DNA of 64,000 nucleotides from assembly GCF_006717045.1 (NCBI RefSeq), contig NZ_VFPH01000002.1:1674001-1738000 (forward strand), in the 5' to 3' direction. Origin of the DNA: Pseudonocardia cypriaca (GTDB lineage: Bacteria; Actinomycetota; Actinomycetes; Mycobacteriales; Pseudonocardiaceae). Under the pieces are notes generated by a model. It made no database searches. It saw only the letters and a program-made list of their open reading frames with translations, and was not told where the DNA came from. The position numbers and the translations under genes were made by a program. Shown piece after piece: positions 26,168 to 34,681 of this stretch. The stretch's first letter is position 1. Each line of letters starts with the position of its first letter.

Positions 26168-26596
26168 TCATCGGCTCGAAGTGTCCGTCGGCGCGACGCC
26201 CAGCTCCGTCAGCAGGTCCTGCACCCGGGCGTCGATCTCGTCGCGGATCGGGCGGATCTCCTCGGCGGGCCTGCCTGCCGGGTCGGGAAGCTCCCAGTCC
26301 AGGTAGCGCTTGCCGGGGAACACCGGGCAGGCGTCGCCGCAGCCCATGGTGATCACGACGTCGGAGGCCTCCACCGCGTCGGTGGTGAGCCGCTTCGGCT
26401 GCTCCGCCGACAGGTCGATGCCGATCTCCGCCATCACCTGGCGGACTGCGGGGTTGACCCGGTCGGCCGGCTCGGAGCCGGCCGAGCGCACCTCGACGGC
26501 GCCGCGTGCGTGGTGGGCGAGCAGGGCTGCGGCCATCTGCGAGCGTCCGGCGTTGTGCACGCAGACGAACAGCACCTGGGGCCGGGTGGCGGTCAC
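26168..26596 (-). CDS. arsC: Arsenate reductase, low-molecular-weight phosphatase fold
   Basis: 142 residues from a GTG at 26594-26596 that overlaps the aquaporin stop (GTGA). The P-loop VCVHNAGRSQM is the CX5R motif. VVITMGCGDACPVFPGKRY carries the two further cysteines used in the thioredoxin- or mycothiol-linked redox relay, and WELPDPAG the catalytic Asp. It reduces As(V) to As(III), which the co-encoded aquaglyceroporin can release and ArsM can methylate. Confidence 0.92.
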   Translation of the reverse strand: MTATRPQVLFVCVHNAGRSQMAAALLAHHARGAVEVRSAGSEPADRVNPAVRQVMAEIGIDLSAEQPKRLTTDAVEASDVVITMGCGDACPVFPGKRYLDWELPDPAGRPAEEIRPIRDEIDARVQDLLTELGVAPTDTSSR

Positions 26597-27354
26597 GAGC
26601 GACTCCTGTCCGAGGGGCGGTGCGGGGTGGCTTCGGCCGGTACGACCACCGAGCCGGCCGCGGCGGGAGCGTCCGGGTAGAGGGCGGTGACCAGCACGGC
26701 GCCGACGACGGCTCCCAGGATCTGCGCGAGCACGAACGCGGGCACGGAGCTGGGCTGGATGCCGGCGAACGTGTCGCTGAACATCCGGGAGAGGGTGACG
26801 GCCGGGTTGGCGAAGCTGGTGGACGAGGTGAACCAGTAGGCGGCACCGATCCAGGACGCCACCGCCGCCGCCGACAGCGACGCGCGACCAGTGCGGGCCA
26901 GCGCGACGATCACCGCGATCAACCCGGCGGTGGCCACGACCTCCCCGACCCACAGTCCGAGCCCGGTCCGGCCGGTGTCGGAGATCTGCAGGGCCGGCAG
27001 GTCGAACATGAGGTTGGCCAGCACGGCGCCTGCGATGCCGCCGATGATCTGCGCCGCCGCGTAGCCGAGAACGTCGGATCCGCTCAGGCCGGTGCCGTGG
27101 CGGCGCCCCAGCACCCAGTCGACGGCCGAGACGACGGGGTTGAAGTGGGCCCCGGAGACCGGCCCGAACACGAGGATGAGCACGCCGAGCCCGAACACGG
27201 TGGTGATCGAGTTCTGGAGCAGTTGCAGGCCGGTGTCCTGCGGGGACAGCTCCTGGGCGGCGATGCCGGAGCCGATCACGACGGCGACGAGCAGCCCGGT
27301 GCCGACGAGCTCGGCGAGCAGCCGCCGGGCGAGCGCGGGTGCGGGGTCAGGCAC
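26593..27354 (-). CDS. MIP-family aquaglyceroporin, AqpS-like As(III) channel
   Basis: 253 residues from a GTG at 27352-27354, inside the end of the upstream arsC (eight-base overlap). Six membrane segments are visible. The two pore half-helices are GAHFNPVVSAVDW (NPV in place of NPA) and SFANPAVTLSRMF (NPA, with the filter arginine one turn on). In other bacteria an ars-operon aquaglyceroporin replaces ArsB/Acr3: arsenate is reduced inside and arsenite leaves down its gradient. No ArsB or Acr3 gene is in this cluster, in line with that role. Confidence 0.88.
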   Translation of the reverse strand: MPDPAPALARRLLAELVGTGLLVAVVIGSGIAAQELSPQDTGLQLLQNSITTVFGLGVLILVFGPVSGAHFNPVVSAVDWVLGRRHGTGLSGSDVLGYAAAQIIGGIAGAVLANLMFDLPALQISDTGRTGLGLWVGEVVATAGLIAVIVALARTGRASLSAAAVASWIGAAYWFTSSTSFANPAVTLSRMFSDTFAGIQPSSVPAFVLAQILGAVVGAVLVTALYPDAPAAAGSVVVPAEATPHRPSDRSRS

Positions 27355-28003
27355 GTGCCGGCACCTCGAGCTCGCGCAGCAGTCCACGGACCCGACGCTC
27401 GATGTCGTCGCGGATCGGGCGGATGTCGTCGACCGCCAGCCCGGCCGGGTCGTCGAGGACCCAGTCCTCGTAGCGGCGACCGGGGAACACCGGGCACGCG
27501 TCACCGCACCCCATCGTGACGACGACGTCCGCGGCGCGGACCACCTCGTCGGTCCAGGGCTTGGGGTACTCGCCCGAGATGTCGATACCGCGTTCCCGCA
27601 TGGCCTCGATCGCCGCTGGGTTGACCCGCGAGGCGGGCTCGGAGCCGCCCGACCAGGCGATGGCATCGTCCCCGGCCAGGTGCTGGAAGAACCCGAGCGC
27701 CATCTGGGAGCGGCCGGCGTTGTGGGTGCACAGGAACAGCACCACGGGCACGCCCGCGTCGTGGCGGCCTTCCACCTTGGCCAGAGCCTGCAGCCGCTGG
27801 CGGGCGAACCGCTCCGCCAGCAGCGGCAGGTAGTTCAGCACGGCGGCCCGGCCGGCGAACTCGTCGTAGGAGCTGTGCAGGAAACGCTCGATGGTCTCGG
27901 TGCCGAACGTGCCGTCGAACTGGCGGGCCAGGTTCGACGCCGCGGTCTTCAGCGCCAACTGCTGGTCGATGGACAGGTCGGGGTATCGGTGGTCGGTGCG
28001 CAC
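27347..28003 (-). CDS. arsC: Arsenate reductase with N-terminal helical extension
   Basis: 218 residues from a GTG with GGAGGAG directly upstream. Residues 1-75 form a helical domain (LKTAASNLARQFDGTFGTET, then LPLLAERFARQRLQAL) of the type found in three-helix-extended mycobacterial and corynebacterial arsenate reductases. The catalytic domain has LFLCTHNAGRSQMAL (CX5R) and VVTMGCGDACPVFPGRRY. It is the second ArsC of the operon and may use mycothiol while the shorter one uses thioredoxin (inference). Confidence 0.88.
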   Translation of the reverse strand: MRTDHRYPDLSIDQQLALKTAASNLARQFDGTFGTETIERFLHSSYDEFAGRAAVLNYLPLLAERFARQRLQALAKVEGRHDAGVPVVLFLCTHNAGRSQMALGFFQHLAGDDAIAWSGGSEPASRVNPAAIEAMRERGIDISGEYPKPWTDEVVRAADVVVTMGCGDACPVFPGRRYEDWVLDDPAGLAVDDIRPIRDDIERRVRGLLRELEVPARA

Positions 28004-28023
28004 GGTCTCCTCCGGTGGGCTGC

Positions 28024-28704
28024 TCAGCTGGGCCGCAGCGCAGGCGCGACACGGGTGATGCGGTCGGCGAGCGTGTCGATCGCGTGGTCGAACGCGCCGT
28101 CGTCGCCGGTGCGGGCGGGATCCGGAACCGACCAGTGCAAGCGGCGCTCGTCCGGGGCGGCGGCGAGCTCCTCGTGGGCGGCGTCGCAGACGGTGATCAC
28201 CACGTCGGCCGGGTCGACCACGTCGTCGAGGTGGCGTGGGGTGGCAGCCCGCAGCGCCAGGCCGTGCCGCTCCGCGGCCGCCAGCGCGCCCGGGTGGATC
28301 GCGGGAGCCGGGCGGGTGCCCGCCGAGGTGGCGGGGACGGCGCTCGTGTCGGCCCACAGCGCCGCCGCGAGCTGTGAGCGGGCCGAGTTCTCGGTGCAGA
28401 CGAACACCACCCGCACCGCGTCCCGGGTGACCGTCGGCCGCAGCGCGCTCAACGCCGTCGGGGCGAGCGCCAGGTAGGTGCGGCGCCGGTCGGCCTCGGA
28501 CCGGTGCCGGCGCACCACACCTGCCTTCTCCAGGACACGCACGTGGTGCGCCATCAGGTTGGACGGCACGTCGAGCAGCCGCTGCAGCTCCGACGGCGAG
28601 GCCTCGCCCAGTACGAGAGCGTCCACGATCGCCAGCCGCACCGGGTCGCCCAGAGCTGCGTGCACGGCAGCCCGAGCGACCAGTTCACTTGCCTCAATGG
28701 ACAT
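28024..28704 (-). CDS. ArsR-ArsC fusion: HTH repressor joined to LMW phosphatase-type arsenate reductase
   Basis: 226 residues. Residues 1-95 form an ArsR-type winged HTH (VHAALGDPVRLAIVDAL, then LLDVPSNLMAHHVRVLEKAG). Residues 107-226 form a LMW protein-tyrosine-phosphatase/arsenate-reductase domain with FVCTENSARSQLA (CX5R), VVITVCDAAHEEL and LHWSVPDPA. The HTH part lacks the CVC metal-binding motif seen in the other ArsR, so the signal may be read through the fused reductase domain instead. It is the first gene of the four-gene minus-strand operon and overlaps its own likely operator. Such fusions occur in some actinobacteria. Confidence 0.88.
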   Translation of the reverse strand: MSIEASELVARAAVHAALGDPVRLAIVDALVLGEASPSELQRLLDVPSNLMAHHVRVLEKAGVVRRHRSEADRRRTYLALAPTALSALRPTVTRDAVRVVFVCTENSARSQLAAALWADTSAVPATSAGTRPAPAIHPGALAAAERHGLALRAATPRHLDDVVDPADVVITVCDAAHEELAAAPDERRLHWSVPDPARTGDDGAFDHAIDTLADRITRVAPALRPS

Positions 28705-28712
28705 TGAGTCAA
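28694..28712. promoter_or_regulatory. Operator overlapping the start of the ArsR-ArsC fusion gene
   Basis: TCAATG-GA-CATTGA (28694-28707) is a perfect 6-bp inverted repeat that includes the ATG (28702-28704), and it runs into a second small palindrome, TTGA-G-TCAA (28704-28712). TCAA/TTGA half-sites are typical of ArsR/SmtB targets. Binding here would block the leader of the operon. Confidence 0.6.
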
Positions 28713-28814
28713 TTTTCGCTGAGCGATGTTCCGCTGTCAATGGCGGCCTCAGCGCGGTCCGGGTCGACCGTTCACCACCTGGAACCCGAGCAAGCCGACG
28801 ACCGGGTGGGCGGT

Positions 28815-29549
28815 TCAGACCTGGGTGAGGCCGCCGTCGACCGGCAGTTCGGCACCGGTGATGTAGCCGGAGTCCGCCGACGCGAGGAACAGTGCCACCG
28901 TGGCGACGTCGGCTTCGGCGCCGAGGCGGCCGGCGGGGATCGCCGAGAGGGCCTGGGATCTGAACTCCGGTGGCAGGGTCTCGAACGAGGGCGTGTGGAT
29001 CGCGCCGGGGCTGAGGACGTTGACGCGGATGCGCCGCTCCTTCAGATCGGTGGTCCACGTGCGGGCGAATGACCGCAGGGCGGCTTTGCTCGCGGCGTAG
29101 ACGGTGCTACCGGGGCTGCCCTGGACCGCAGCGGCCGAGCCGTTGAGGATGATCGAAGCGCCGTCGGGCATCAGCGGCAGCAGCTTCTGCACGGTGAAGA
29201 AGGTGCCCCGGACGTTGACGTCGAAGACTTCGTCGAAGGACCGCTCGGTCACCGCGCCGAGTGGTTCATCGAAGGTGTGGTTCCCGGCGCTGGCGAACAG
29301 CACGTCGACCCGGCCGGTGTGCGCGATGACGGCCTCGACCAGGCGGTCGAGGTCGTCGAGGTTGCTGACGTCGCCCTGCACGCCGGTGACGTTGTGGCCG
29401 ATTTCGGCGACTGCGTCGTCCAGCTTGTCCTTGCGCCGTCCGGTGACGACGACGTGCGCGCCTTCCTCGACGAACAGCTTCGCGGTGGTCAAGGCCATTC
29501 CGATCGTGCCACCGGTGATGCCCGCCGTCTTGCCATGGAGCTTGGACAT
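28815..29549 (-). CDS. Short-chain dehydrogenase/reductase
   Basis: 244 residues from the ATG at 29547-29549. The cofactor motif is ITGGTIGMALTTAKLF (TGGTxGxA), with GRRKDKL suggesting NADP, FASAGNH (the NAG region), catalytic Ser in IILNGSAAAVQG and YAASKAALRS with Tyr and Lys. A complete classical SDR. It lies 14 bases downstream of a Ddn-like gene on the same strand, and a TetR gene is divergent from the pair, so the three form a small TetR-controlled redox unit of unknown substrate. Confidence 0.9.
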   Translation of the reverse strand: MSKLHGKTAGITGGTIGMALTTAKLFVEEGAHVVVTGRRKDKLDDAVAEIGHNVTGVQGDVSNLDDLDRLVEAVIAHTGRVDVLFASAGNHTFDEPLGAVTERSFDEVFDVNVRGTFFTVQKLLPLMPDGASIILNGSAAAVQGSPGSTVYAASKAALRSFARTWTTDLKERRIRVNVLSPGAIHTPSFETLPPEFRSQALSAIPAGRLGAEADVATVALFLASADSGYITGAELPVDGGLTQV

Positions 29550-29563
29550 CGTGGAGGCGGGCC

Positions 29564-29923
29564 TCATGGCTGTTCTGATCTGCTGTGTGCGAGGTCGACC
29601 GTGACGGCCACGCGCCCGCGTCGGTCGCGCTCGGCCACCGCGTGGCCGGTCCGGTTGGTGCCGTCGAGCTCGATCGTGATCGGACCACCGGCGCCGAGGA
29701 AGTTGCGCCACCAGCTCTTGGCGTCCGGGAACCGCACGCCGATGGTGACGACGTCGCCGTCGCGCTTGTAGCCGACGGGAATGGTGAAGGTGCGCCCGGA
29801 ACGTCGGCCCGTGTACGTCACGACGGTGATGTGCCTGCGGACGAACCTCCCCCAACGAGGAGAGGTGCGTAGCCCACTGACCCACGCGTTGAGCCGCGTG
29901 AGATGCGATCGCTTGAAGAACAC
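29564..29923 (-). CDS. Deazaflavin (F420)-dependent nitroreductase-family (Ddn/DUF385-like) protein
   Basis: About 119 residues if started at the GTG at 29921-29923. It has VTYTGRRSGRTFTIPVGY, DGDVVTIGVRFPDAKSWWRN and GGPITIELDG, the pattern of the split-barrel Ddn family that uses F420 or a similar cofactor. It is short for the family because the N-terminal helix is brief; a GTG ten codons upstream would lengthen it. It is probably an operon partner of the SDR and is divergent from a TetR gene 58 bases away. Confidence 0.75.
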   Translation of the reverse strand: MFFKRSHLTRLNAWVSGLRTSPRWGRFVRRHITVVTYTGRRSGRTFTIPVGYKRDGDVVTIGVRFPDAKSWWRNFLGAGGPITIELDGTNRTGHAVAERDRRGRVAVTVDLAHSRSEQP

Positions 29924-29981
29924 GACACCAACGTAACCTCGGAAGTGGAGCACCTCGTCCGGTTGCCGGGAAGTGGGAGAA

Positions 29982-30605
29982 ATGAGCACCGAATCTTCTC
30001 GCATGCGTTCCGACGCGCGGGAGAACCGCGCACGGATCGTGGCCGTCGCGCGTGAGCTCTTCGCCGACCGCGGCCTGGAAGTGCCGATGGCCACGGTCGC
30101 CCGGCGCGCGGGCGTCGGGGTCGCCACCCTCTACCGGCGGTTCCCCACGAAGGGGTCGCTGGTCACCGAGGCGTTCATCGAGCAGTTCGCCGTCTGCGTG
30201 TCCGTCGTCGACGATGCTCTGTCCGATCCGGATCCCTGGCGCGGCTTCTGCACCGTGATATCGCAGGTGTGCGAGATGCAGGCGCAGGACAGGGGTTTCG
30301 CCGCCGCCTTCACCGCGGAGCTCCCGGACGGGCACATCGACGAGCGCACGCGGGCCCTGCGTGGTTTCGCCGAGCTCGTGCAGCGCGCCAAGGACTCCGG
30401 CCGGTTGCGTGCCGACTTCGCGATGGACGACCTCACCTTGGTGCTGATGGCCAACCGTGGGCTCTCGGCTGCCCCCGCCGAGCTCGCGCCCGCGGCGTCC
30501 CGGCGGCTGGTGGCCTACCTGCTCGAGGCGTTCCGGGCAGGATCGAACACGTCCTTGCCACCGCCGGTGCCGCTCAGCCTCGACCAGGTGCTCCTCCGGC
30601 GGTGA
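29982..30605 (+). CDS. TetR/AcrR-family transcriptional regulator
   Basis: 207 residues from the ATG at 29982 (GGGAGA upstream; a GTG three codons earlier is possible). The N-terminal HTH (ARENRARIVAVARELFADRG, then VGVATLYRRFPTKGSLV) is canonical. The helical C-terminal domain ends with a Pro-rich tail (LPPPVPLSLDQVLLRR). It is divergent from the Ddn-like/SDR pair and is their likely repressor. No clear palindrome was found in the 58-base gap. Confidence 0.9.
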   Translation: MSTESSRMRSDARENRARIVAVARELFADRGLEVPMATVARRAGVGVATLYRRFPTKGSLVTEAFIEQFAVCVSVVDDALSDPDPWRGFCTVISQVCEMQAQDRGFAAAFTAELPDGHIDERTRALRGFAELVQRAKDSGRLRADFAMDDLTLVLMANRGLSAAPAELAPAASRRLVAYLLEAFRAGSNTSLPPPVPLSLDQVLLRR

Positions 30606-30766
30606 CCCGCTGCAACCGCCTGGCGGGCACGTCACGACGCGTCGACGTCGGATTTCGACGGCCTCGATGCGGTCCAACCCGAATTGGCGGGCAGAATTGC
30701 TCGAGACAGCGATCGGGAGTTTCGGCGGATCGACCGCGCGCAACTCGCGGTGGATAGCATCGGGAC

Positions 30767-31207
30767 GTGCCGTATTCCTTTGTCGTCACCGCTCATTCCG
30801 ATGCGGAGCCCGCAGCCGTCTTCGATGCTCTCGCACGCGGTGCCACATGGCCGTCCTGGTCACCGATCCAGGCCGTCGAGATCGCGGACGGCGGTGATCC
30901 GCAGAGCCGTCAGCAGGTCGGTGACACGAGGCTCCTCCGGGTCGGGCGGACCGTGAACCGGGAGCGGATCGTGGAGATGGTCGACGACCGCCGGTTCGGC
31001 TACGAGAACCCCAACCCGCCGTTCCGCACCTACCGGGGCCTCGTCGAGCTCATCACCGCGGCGCAGGGCGGCACCGACATCACGTGGTCCGCGACGTTCG
31101 AACCGAAGCTCCGGTGGACCGGCCCGTTCTGGACGTGGTTCCTCACCCGCTTCATGCGGAGGATGGCCAACGGCCTCGCCGAGTACGCCGCGCGCCAGGG
31201 GTCGTGA
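30767..31207 (+). CDS. SRPBCC-family (polyketide cyclase/dehydrase-like) protein
   Basis: 146 residues from a GTG. It begins VVTAHSDAEPAAVFDALARG and contains ATWPSWSPIQAVEI, VNRERIVEMVDDRRF, ITWSATFEPKL and a long C-terminal helix with FLTRFMRRMANGLAEYA. This is the START/Bet v1-like fold with a hydrophobic cavity. The ligand and partner are unknown. It follows the TetR gene after a 161-base gap, in which I see no feature. Confidence 0.82.
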   Translation: MPYSFVVTAHSDAEPAAVFDALARGATWPSWSPIQAVEIADGGDPQSRQQVGDTRLLRVGRTVNRERIVEMVDDRRFGYENPNPPFRTYRGLVELITAAQGGTDITWSATFEPKLRWTGPFWTWFLTRFMRRMANGLAEYAARQGS

Positions 31208-31252
31208 GCGCGCTGACGGGCCTGGTCACCGCGCTGGGTTTCGCGATCGGCG

Positions 31253-31465
31253 TCAGGGGTGGCGCCTCCGGGACGCGAGCAGGGCCGCGGTGTAGATGCT
31301 GCACGGCCAGGTCTGGAACCCGCGCTGGGCGCCGAGGGTGCAGGCGCGGCAGTACCCGTTCCCGTCGTCGCCGTGCCTGGCGAGCAGCTGCAGCACCGCG
31401 GCGGGCCGGTCGGCGATGAGCTGGGCGATCAGCTCGGAAACCTCGCCCGACCAGTTGCGAACCAT
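31253..31465 (-). CDS. Small Cys-containing protein, function unknown
   Basis: 70 residues from an ATG with GGGGAGAT upstream. An amphipathic N-terminal helix (GEVSELIAQLIADRPAAVL) is followed by GYCRACTLGAQRGFQTWPCS, with three cysteines that could bind a metal (CxxC and a distant C), and a basic tail. It is convergent with the SRPBCC gene. No known family was recognised. The following 31466-31650 has no evident gene and should hold its promoter and that of the lipoprotein. Confidence 0.55.
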   Translation of the reverse strand: MVRNWSGEVSELIAQLIADRPAAVLQLLARHGDDGNGYCRACTLGAQRGFQTWPCSIYTAALLASRRRHP

Positions 31466-31650
31466 GCACGATCTCCCCTCGGCCCCCAGAACGTGACGGC
31501 AGCGCCGCAGGGCGCCGGGCCGTTACACGGGCGGGCCGGCGTCCACGACCAGGTCAGGCCGCGGGCCGCGCCGGGCATCAGGTCCTCGGGCCGATCACCC
31601 GCACGTTCGAACCCCGGTTGACCGTCTGCCCATCGGGTACTTGCAGCGCG

Positions 31651-32010
31651 ATGGACGGAAAACGTCGGGCACGGATGCATGCAGCGGTCACGATCCTGCT
31701 GGCGGCCGCGCTGGCCGGCTGCGCCGGTGGCGGCCGCAGCGGGTCGGACCAGCCGGGTGTGCCGGGCCAGGTGACCTCCGTCGCGCAGCCCGCTCAGAAG
31801 GAGTCGGTCAACAGGGCGTCGGAGGCCGACGTGGCGGGGGCGCTGCGCCGCGCCGACGTCGACGACCCCGAGGGCTGGGCGAAGCTCCTGATCAGCAACC
31901 GCCCGTACCCCGCGGGCCAGCCCGGCGAGGACCGGATCCGCGAGGTGCTGGCGGGGCAGAACGCCGAGCCGGACGAGGTGGACAAGATCCTCGCCACGGT
32001 CGGGCCCTGA
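31651..32010 (+). CDS. Small lipoprotein
   Basis: 119 residues from the ATG at 31651. The signal peptide is basic (DGKRRARMHAA) with a hydrophobic run ending LLAAALAGCAGG; the Cys near residue 25 is the lipobox. The mature part is a Gly/Ser/Gln-rich linker and a small acidic helical domain (ADVAGALRRADVDDPEGWAK ... REVLAGQNAEPDEVDKIL). It was not assigned to a family. It is likely membrane-anchored on the outer face. Confidence 0.72.
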   Translation: MDGKRRARMHAAVTILLAAALAGCAGGGRSGSDQPGVPGQVTSVAQPAQKESVNRASEADVAGALRRADVDDPEGWAKLLISNRPYPAGQPGEDRIREVLAGQNAEPDEVDKILATVGP

Positions 32011-32162
32011 CCCGGCGGACCCAACGCTCCCCACCCTCTGACGCGCGCGGACTACATCCTCCGGGCGCCTCGACCGCTGCGCCCCGGGCTCCGTTAGGAC
32101 CTGTCCCCACCCCGCGACGCGGGTCTACGTTCGGCCTCCTCGATCGGGGGCGGTGGGACGCA

Positions 32163-32441
32163 ATGGTGCGTTACGAGTACCGGTGCCCGGCCTGCGGGCC
32201 CTGGACGGTCGCGCTGCCGATGGGGGCAGCCGATGCCCGGCGCACCTGTCCCACCTGCGAAGAACCGTCCCCACGGCGCTGGTCGGCGCCCCTGCTGAAC
32301 CGCATGGACCCGGCCTCCGCCCGGGAGCGGCTGCGCGAGGAGGCGAGCCGGGACGTCCCGGAGGTCGTCACATCGGTGCCGCCGGCAGCACGCAGGCGGG
32401 TCCCGTCCGATCACCGCCAGGCACGCCTGCCCCGCCCCTGA
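32163..32441 (+). CDS. fmdB: FmdB-type zinc ribbon protein
   Basis: 92 residues. YEYRCPACG and RTCPTCEEPSPRRW give two CxxC knuckles of the FmdB zinc ribbon, followed by a basic low-complexity tail. In Methylophilus, FmdB accompanies formamidase and is thought to be regulatory. Here it directly precedes amiS-like and formamidase genes, keeping the same set. Confidence 0.82.
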   Translation: MVRYEYRCPACGPWTVALPMGAADARRTCPTCEEPSPRRWSAPLLNRMDPASARERLREEASRDVPEVVTSVPPAARRRVPSDHRQARLPRP

Positions 32442-32474
32442 CCCACACCGCCGGTGCCACCGAGGAGGGTCGCC

Positions 32475-33116
32475 ATGGGTCTGGTCGGTCTCTTGTACGT
32501 CGGAGCCGTCTTGTTCATCAACGGGCTGCTGCTCCTGGGGGTCGTCGACGGCAGAGCGGCCGCGCCCATCAACCTGTTCGTCGGGGCGCTGCAGGTCGTC
32601 ACGCCCACGTTCCTGATCTTCACCGCGAACGACGACCCGCGCGTGATCCTCGCGGCGTCGGGGCTCTACCTGTTCGGCTTCACCTACCTCTACGTGGGCA
32701 TCAACCTGCTCGCCGGGCTCGACACCACCGGCGTCGGCTGGTTCTCGCTGTTCGTCGCGGTGGTGGCGCTCGGCTACTCGTGGGCGAACTTCGCGATCCT
32801 CGGCGACAGCCCGTTCGGCGTCATCTGGCTGTACTGGTCGTTCCTGTGGGCGTTGTTCTTCCTGCTGCTCGGCCTCAAGCACGACTGGCTCGCCCGCTAC
32901 ACCGGCTGGGTCACGATCATCCAGGCGTGGGTGACGGCGGCGATCCCGGCGTTCCTCCTGCTCACCGACCTGTGGCGGTACGAGGGCGCCATCGCCGTCG
33001 GGCTCGCCGTCGGCGGGGTCGTCGTGTTCGGGGCCCTCTACGCCTTCATCCACCCGCGTGCGCCGGGAGCGCCCGCGGCGACTCCCTCCCGGACGGCCCA
33101 TCCGGCGCCGGGTTGA
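32475..33116 (+). CDS. amiS: AmiS/UreI-family amide/urea channel
   Basis: 213 residues from the ATG at 32475, after GAGGAGGG. Six membrane segments: LVGLLYVGAVLFINGLLLLG, INLFVGALQVVTPTFLIFTA, SGLYLFGFTYLYVGINLLA, GWFSLFVAVVALGYSW, VIWLYWSFLWALFFLLLGL and the last two near the end. LYVGAVLFINGL and FLWALFF match the AmiS/UreI fold. It should conduct formamide or other short amides to the formamidase encoded 29 bases downstream. Confidence 0.9.
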   Translation: MGLVGLLYVGAVLFINGLLLLGVVDGRAAAPINLFVGALQVVTPTFLIFTANDDPRVILAASGLYLFGFTYLYVGINLLAGLDTTGVGWFSLFVAVVALGYSWANFAILGDSPFGVIWLYWSFLWALFFLLLGLKHDWLARYTGWVTIIQAWVTAAIPAFLLLTDLWRYEGAIAVGLAVGGVVVFGALYAFIHPRAPGAPAATPSRTAHPAPG

Positions 33117-33145
33117 TCACCAAGTATCGGCAAGGAGGATCTGCG

Positions 33146-34399
33146 ATGCCCGATGTGGTGTTCAGCGTTGATCAGGCGAAGTCGATGCGGGACCAGGCGG
33201 TGCCGGGCCACAACCGGTGGCACCCGGACGTACCCGCCGCGGTGACGGTCAGTCCCGGGCAGCAGATCCGGGTGGAGTGCCGCGAGTGGACCGACGCCCA
33301 GATCGGCAACAACGACTCCGCGAACGACGTGCGCGACGTCGACCTCACCCGCGCGCACATGCTCAGCGGCCCGATCGCCGTGGAGGGCGCCGAGCCGGGT
33401 GACCTGCTCGTCGTCGACATCCTCGACCTCGGTCCGGTGCAGGCGCCGCAGGAGTACGGCGACGCCCCCGGCCAGGGCTGGGGGTACACCGGCATCTTCG
33501 CGAAGGCCAACGGCGGTGGCTTCCTGACCGACTACTTCCCCGACGCCTACAAGGCGATCTGGGACTTCGCCGGCCAGGTGGCCACGTCACGGCACCTGCC
33601 GGGGGTGCGCTACACCGGAATCACGCACCCCGGCCTGTTCGGGACGGCCCCGTCGGCCGAGCTGCTCGAGCGGTGGAACCGCCGGGAGCGCGCGTTGATC
33701 GACACGGATCCCGACCGCGTGCCACCGCTCGCGCTGCCGCCGCAGGAGCAGAACGCCCTCGGCGGCACGGCGAGCGGGGACCAGGCGCAGGCGATCGCAC
33801 GGGACGGCGCCCGCACGGTCCCGGCCCGGGAGAACGGCGGCAACCACGACATCAAGAACCTCACGCGCGGTTCGCGCGTCTTCTACCCGGTGCACACCGA
33901 GGGCGCGAAGCTGTCCGGGGGCGACCTGCACTTCAGCCAGGGCGACGGGGAGATCACGTTCTGCGGCGCCATCGAGATGGGCGGCTTCATCGACTTCCAC
34001 ATCGACCTGATCAAGGGCGGGATGGAGACGTACGGCGTCACGACGAACCCGGTGTTCATGCCGGGCAACGTCGAGCCGCGGTACTCGGAGTTCATGACCT
34101 TCATCGGGGTGTCGGTGGACCGCGAGACCGACGAGAACTTCTACCTCGACGCCACCGTGGCGTACCGGCGCGCCTGCCTGAACGCGGTGGAGTACCTGAA
34201 GAAGTTCGGCTACTCCGGTGAGCAGGCGTACCTGCTGATCGGTTCCGCGCCGATCGAGGGCCGGATCAGCGGGATCGTGGACATCCCGAACGCCTGCTGC
34301 TCGCTCTACCTCCCGACCGCGATCTTCGACTTCGACGTGAAGCCGTCGGCGGCCGGGCCGGCCCGCGAGGACCGGGGGCAGTGCGCCGTGACGTCGTGA
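33146..34399 (+). CDS. fmdA: Formamidase (acetamidase/formamidase family)
   Basis: 417 residues from the ATG at 33146, preceded by AAGGAGGAT. It contains VTVSPGQQIRVECREWTD, GNNDSANDV, ENGGNHDIKNLTRGSRVFYP, GAKLSGGDLHFSQGDGE and FCGAIEMGGFID, all hallmarks of the FmdA family. NHDIKNL supplies metal/active-site residues. It hydrolyses formamide to formate and ammonia. With FmdB and the AmiS channel it forms a complete formamide-utilisation operon. Confidence 0.94.
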   Translation: MPDVVFSVDQAKSMRDQAVPGHNRWHPDVPAAVTVSPGQQIRVECREWTDAQIGNNDSANDVRDVDLTRAHMLSGPIAVEGAEPGDLLVVDILDLGPVQAPQEYGDAPGQGWGYTGIFAKANGGGFLTDYFPDAYKAIWDFAGQVATSRHLPGVRYTGITHPGLFGTAPSAELLERWNRRERALIDTDPDRVPPLALPPQEQNALGGTASGDQAQAIARDGARTVPARENGGNHDIKNLTRGSRVFYPVHTEGAKLSGGDLHFSQGDGEITFCGAIEMGGFIDFHIDLIKGGMETYGVTTNPVFMPGNVEPRYSEFMTFIGVSVDRETDENFYLDATVAYRRACLNAVEYLKKFGYSGEQAYLLIGSAPIEGRISGIVDIPNACCSLYLPTAIFDFDVKPSAAGPAREDRGQCAVTS

Positions 34400-34426
34400 G
34401 CTGTCCGGTGCCGCCCGACCCGTGGG

Positions 34427-34573
34427 TCAGGCGGCACCGTCGGCGGCGCGGTGATCCATCGGCACCGTGGGCCGCGCGGTGACGGTGACGTCGCCGCCGC
34501 AGTTCCAGCACGTGGGCTCGGCGGCGAAGTCCCGGCCTTCCACGTCGCAGTCGCCGCAGAACCAGTGGGCCAT
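34427..34573 (-). CDS. Small double-CxxC zinc ribbon protein
   Basis: 48 residues from the ATG at 34571-34573: MAHWFCGDCDVEGRDF then PTCWNCGGDVTVTARP. Two CxxC pairs about 18 residues apart form a rubredoxin-like or zinc-ribbon knuckle. It is convergent with the formamidase gene. It could be an RNA/DNA-binding or metal-buffer protein; no family was recognised. Confidence 0.6.
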   Translation of the reverse strand: MAHWFCGDCDVEGRDFAAEPTCWNCGGDVTVTARPTVPMDHRAADGAA

Positions 34574-34681
34574 GACCACGTTCTTCACGGGTGCTCCCGT
34601 CACGCTCCGGGCGCCACCCGTGCCACTCACGTGGTGTCGCCGCTCGCCTCTGCCTGGTGCATTGCAGACACGGATCGAAGG

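Noticed and set aside
28815..30743. A longer (642-residue) version of the SDR gene
   Set aside because: The upstream part is antisense to the Ddn-like and TetR regions and has no motif. The SDR fold begins at the ATG at 29547-29549.
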